A DNA stretch of 64,000 bases, taken from the NCBI RefSeq assembly GCF_018449525.1, contig NZ_JAAVUS010000008.1:186001-250000 (forward strand), given 5' to 3'. The number at the start of each line of letters is the position of its first letter. The first letter of the stretch is position 1. Positions 62,123 to 64,000 of the stretch are shown here, piece after piece. Origin of the DNA: Bradyrhizobium sp. dw_78 (GTDB lineage Bacteria; Pseudomonadota; Alphaproteobacteria; Rhizobiales; Xanthobacteraceae). A model generated the notes under the pieces. The model was given only the letters and a program-made list of their open reading frames with translations, was not told the origin of the DNA and did no database searches. The position numbers were made by a program, and so were the translations under genes.

Positions 62123-62758
62123 TTATTTCGTGCCGAACATCCTGTCGCCGGCGTCGCCGAGGCCGGGCACGATATAGCTGTGGTCGTTCAGCTTCTCGTC
62201 GACCGCGGCGGTCCAGATCGGAATGTCGGGATGCTCATTCTGGAATTGCGCGATGCCTTCGGGGGCGGCGAGCAGGCAGACGAAGCGGATGTCGCGCGCG
62301 CCGCGGGTCTTGAGAAGCGCGGCTGCGGCACAGGCGGAATTTCCGGTGGCGAGCATCGGATCCATCAGGATCACCATGCGGTCCGACAGGTCTTGCGGCG
62401 CCTTGAAGAAATATTCGACCGCTTGCAAAGTCTTGGGATCGCGGTAGAGGCCGATATGCGCGACGCGCGCTGACGGCACCAGCGCCAGCATGCCATCGAG
62501 AAAGCCGACGCCGGCGCGCAAGATCGGTGCAAGGGTCAGCTTCTTGCCCGCGATCATCGGCGCTTTCATGGCGGCGATCGGCGTCTCGATATCGACCAGT
62601 TCCAGCGGCAGGTCGCGCGTGACCTCGTAACACAGCAGCATTCCGATTTCGTTCAGAAGCTCCCGGAAACTCTTGATGGAGCGATCGCGCTCCCGCATCA
62701 GCGAGAGCTTGTGCTGGACCAGGGGATGGCCGACGAGATGTAATGTTTCGGCAGACAT
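62123..62758 (-). CDS. upp: Uracil phosphoribosyltransferase
   Basis: Upp converts uracil and PRPP into UMP for pyrimidine salvage. The 211-residue product has the PRPP-binding motif VILMDPMLATGNSACAA near residue 130, MIAGKKLTLAPILRAGVGFL near residue 70 and the C-terminal uracil-binding SYIVPGLGDAGDRMFGTK. The length is normal. It converges on the amidase gene, one base apart. Its neighbourhood to a barbiturase-type operon is a hint of pyrimidine metabolism, although upp is a general housekeeping gene. Confidence 0.97.
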   Translation of the reverse strand: MSAETLHLVGHPLVQHKLSLMRERDRSIKSFRELLNEIGMLLCYEVTRDLPLELVDIETPIAAMKAPMIAGKKLTLAPILRAGVGFLDGMLALVPSARVAHIGLYRDPKTLQAVEYFFKAPQDLSDRMVILMDPMLATGNSACAAAALLKTRGARDIRFVCLLAAPEGIAQFQNEHPDIPIWTAAVDEKLNDHSYIVPGLGDAGDRMFGTK

Positions 62759-62854
62759 ATATTCGCTGTACAGGCTTCCGCGGATTTTCGCCAGAGAGCA
62801 GGTCTATAACCTGGGGATGGCGGGGAAAGCCGGATGGAAGGCTGTATAAAAGTC

Positions 62855-62882
62855 AAAGCCGGCCGCTGCTGCGGCCGGCTTT
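62855..62882 (-). terminator. Rho-independent terminator of the small secreted protein gene
   Basis: AAAGCCGGCCGC and GCGGCCGGCTTT form a perfect 12-base stem with a four-base loop, 24 bases beyond the minus-strand stop at 62907. On the minus strand it is followed by GACTTTTATA, a short T run. This is the clearest terminator in the window. Confidence 0.8.
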
Positions 62883-62906
62883 GGTTGGCTTGGGCGTACC
62901 CAGAGC

Positions 62907-63134
62907 TTAGTGGGCGACGGCGCCGGCTCCGGCGCTGTTCTGGTAACGGGCCCCATCGGATTCCGCTTGGGGACGAGTCCAGATCGCAGCGTTGGAGTCG
63001 CGGAACGATTGGTTGGCCTGCGCAGCTGTACTTACCGGCTTACGTACGTGATGCCGTTCGGTGGCAGCAGCCATCTGGACCGCCGAGGCGGTGATCAGGA
63101 CCGTGCCGAGGATTGTTAAGATCGTCTTTCGCAT
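62907..63134 (-). CDS. Small secreted protein
   Basis: A 75-residue exported protein. The ATG at 63134 has GGGAGAAC upstream. The signal peptide is MRKTILTILGTVLITASAVQ, cleaved near AAATE. The short mature part is polar (QANQSFRDSNAAIWTRPQA) and ends in Ala/Gly. No family is recognised. A good terminator follows. Short periplasmic proteins of this type are common in Bradyrhizobium-like genomes. Confidence 0.75.
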   Translation of the reverse strand: MRKTILTILGTVLITASAVQMAAATERHHVRKPVSTAAQANQSFRDSNAAIWTRPQAESDGARYQNSAGAGAVAH

Positions 63135-63338
63135 TTTAGTTCTCCCAGTATTCGCGATCGTTGTCGCGAGGCTTCCACATATGTGGCGCGGGAGTTGATT
63201 GATATGACGCACTCAATCACGAAGCGGCGAGCAAATTTCTTGGTCAAATTTTTTTTCGACTAAAATTTCAGCAGCTTTGCCGCCTCGCCCCTGATAGACT
63301 GGCCGCAATCGATCTAATCCAGTGAAAAGGGGTGTCCG

Positions 63339-63656
63339 GTGCGGGTAAAGCCGATGAAAAAGGTGGTTTTTGCAGGTCTTCTTCTGGTGTCATCTTCGGT
63401 GGTTTCATCGCCGATTTGGGCCCAGACAAAATTGACACCCAGGAACACCGTCGCGCGCGTCGACAACTGCACCCCGATCGGCAAGACCGCGAACGGCACC
63501 TTGGTCTATTCGATGAAGTGCGAGAACCTGCCGGCGCCGCCGCCACCCCCGCCGCAGGCGGAAGCCGCTCCGGCCCCGGCAGCGCCGCCAGAGCCCGTGG
63601 TGGAGCGCAGCGGCCTTTTCGGCCTCTCCTATACGGTCAAACAGCCCGACCAGTAA
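63339..63656 (+). CDS. Secreted proline-rich protein
   Basis: A 105-residue exported protein starting at a GTG with AAGGGG upstream; the ATG at 63354 (MKKVVFAG) is an alternative. The signal peptide VVFAGLLLVSSSVVSSP is cleaved near IWAQT. The mature protein has two cysteines (DNCTPI and MKCENL), then a Pro/Ala-rich linker PAPPPPPPQAEAAPAPAAPP and a short C-terminal segment SGLFGLSYTVKQPDQ. Family and function are not known. Confidence 0.72.
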   Translation: MRVKPMKKVVFAGLLLVSSSVVSSPIWAQTKLTPRNTVARVDNCTPIGKTANGTLVYSMKCENLPAPPPPPPQAEAAPAPAAPPEPVVERSGLFGLSYTVKQPDQ

Positions 63657-63771
63657 GGGTTGGCCGCTCCAAAGCCGCTTTCAGGCGGCCTGGGCTGGAA
63701 TACCTCTTGCTTGCGGGAATCCGCGGCCATGTCGGCATGAACATTCTCTTTCGATCGCGAGAAGGATTTTA

Positions 63772-64000
63772 ATGAGCCAACTTGTTGTCCACGCCGGAGA
63801 CTTTAAATTCGGGGCGCGTTTTGAAGAACAGCTGGCGCCCAAGACCTGCGCGGCCTTCCGCAAGGCGATGCCGTTCGAGAGCCAGGCGATCCATGTGCGC
63901 TGGAGCGGCGAGGGAGTCTGGATGCCGCTCGGTGATCTCGATTTCGGCGTCTCCTATGAGAACCACACCAGCTATCCGGCACCGGGCCAGATCATTCTTT
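63772..64000 (+). CDS. DUF3830-family protein, N-terminal part
   Basis: The first 76 codons of a gene cut by the end of the window. AAGGA lies upstream of the ATG. The sequence has the DUF3830 pattern: FEEQLAPKTCAAFRKAMPFE, then SQAIHVRWSGEGVWMPLGDL and NHTSYPAPGQII. DUF3830 has a cyclophilin-like fold, and members often lie near transport or amide-metabolism genes. Function is not established. Confidence 0.85.
   Translation, partial: MSQLVVHAGDFKFGARFEEQLAPKTCAAFRKAMPFESQAIHVRWSGEGVWMPLGDLDFGVSYENHTSYPAPGQIIL

Noticed and set aside
1..64000. CRISPR arrays, prophage genes, transposases or toxin-antitoxin pairs
   Set aside because: I looked for regularly spaced repeats, integrase or transposase motifs and paired small genes, and found none that could be supported.

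Overview
The window looks like chromosome from a Bradyrhizobium-like alphaproteobacterium (Nitrobacteraceae). The clues are high G+C, the core gene set (ETF-ubiquinone oxidoreductase, ispE, a long-chain polyprenyl diphosphate synthase, glyQS, ppdK with an N-terminal extension), families common in that group (DUF1236, DUF3096, DUF6894-like, TIGR02301), and short palindromic intergenic repeats of a style I associate with Bradyrhizobium and Rhodopseudomonas. This assignment is by inspection only; no database was searched.

Region 1 (1-30.1 kb) is mostly housekeeping. It runs from a cut-off ETF-QO through a TPR protein and ispE, a polyprenyl synthase, a DUF2007/methyltransferase pair, an S49 peptidase, glyQ-glyS, ppdK, a SleB-type cell wall hydrolase, an MFS transporter and an AcuI/YhdH-type reductase. 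A long run follows that is almost entirely on the minus strand: tyrosine phosphatase, HD hydrolase, tag, ygfZ, small proteins, NUDIX hydrolases, a GNAT enzyme, a FAD-linked oxidase and a Sua5-type enzyme. It ends at a tRNA-Pro(CGG).

Region 2 (30.3-45.3 kb) is a divergent catabolic cluster with an IclR regulator at its centre. Leftward lie a nitroreductase, a [2Fe-2S] subunit and an IorB/NicB-type molybdenum hydroxylase subunit, then an SDR. Rightward lie a complete branched-chain-type ABC importer, a class III aminotransferase and a hydantoinase/oxoprolinase B-A pair. The IclR/transporter gap holds TTCCGGAA-type palindromes that could be the operator.

Region 3 (45.6-52.7 kb) has a GntR/FCD regulator divergent from an alpha/beta hydrolase and a ribose-type ABC importer, with two TGTATACA palindromes between them. 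A TrzN/AtzB-like amidohydrolase converges from the right. This block looks more A+T-rich than its surroundings and may be acquired. From 52.9 to 54.1 kb is a thinly coding patch with a small secreted protein, a beta/gamma-crystallin-like protein and a long inverted repeat.

Region 4 (54.2-62.1 kb) is a tight plus-strand operon: a three-subunit molybdenum hydroxylase (FAD, 2Fe-2S, Mo), a cyanuric acid amidohydrolase/barbiturase family ring-opening enzyme, a class A flavin monooxygenase, a VOC protein and an amidase. Uracil phosphoribosyltransferase (upp) converges on it. This resembles the oxidative pyrimidine route (ring oxidation to barbiturate, ring opening by barbiturase, amidase-type cleavage), but the added monooxygenase and VOC protein suggest another N-heterocycle or an extended pathway. 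It is the best candidate in the window for an undescribed system. The window ends with two small secreted proteins and a cut-off DUF3830 gene.
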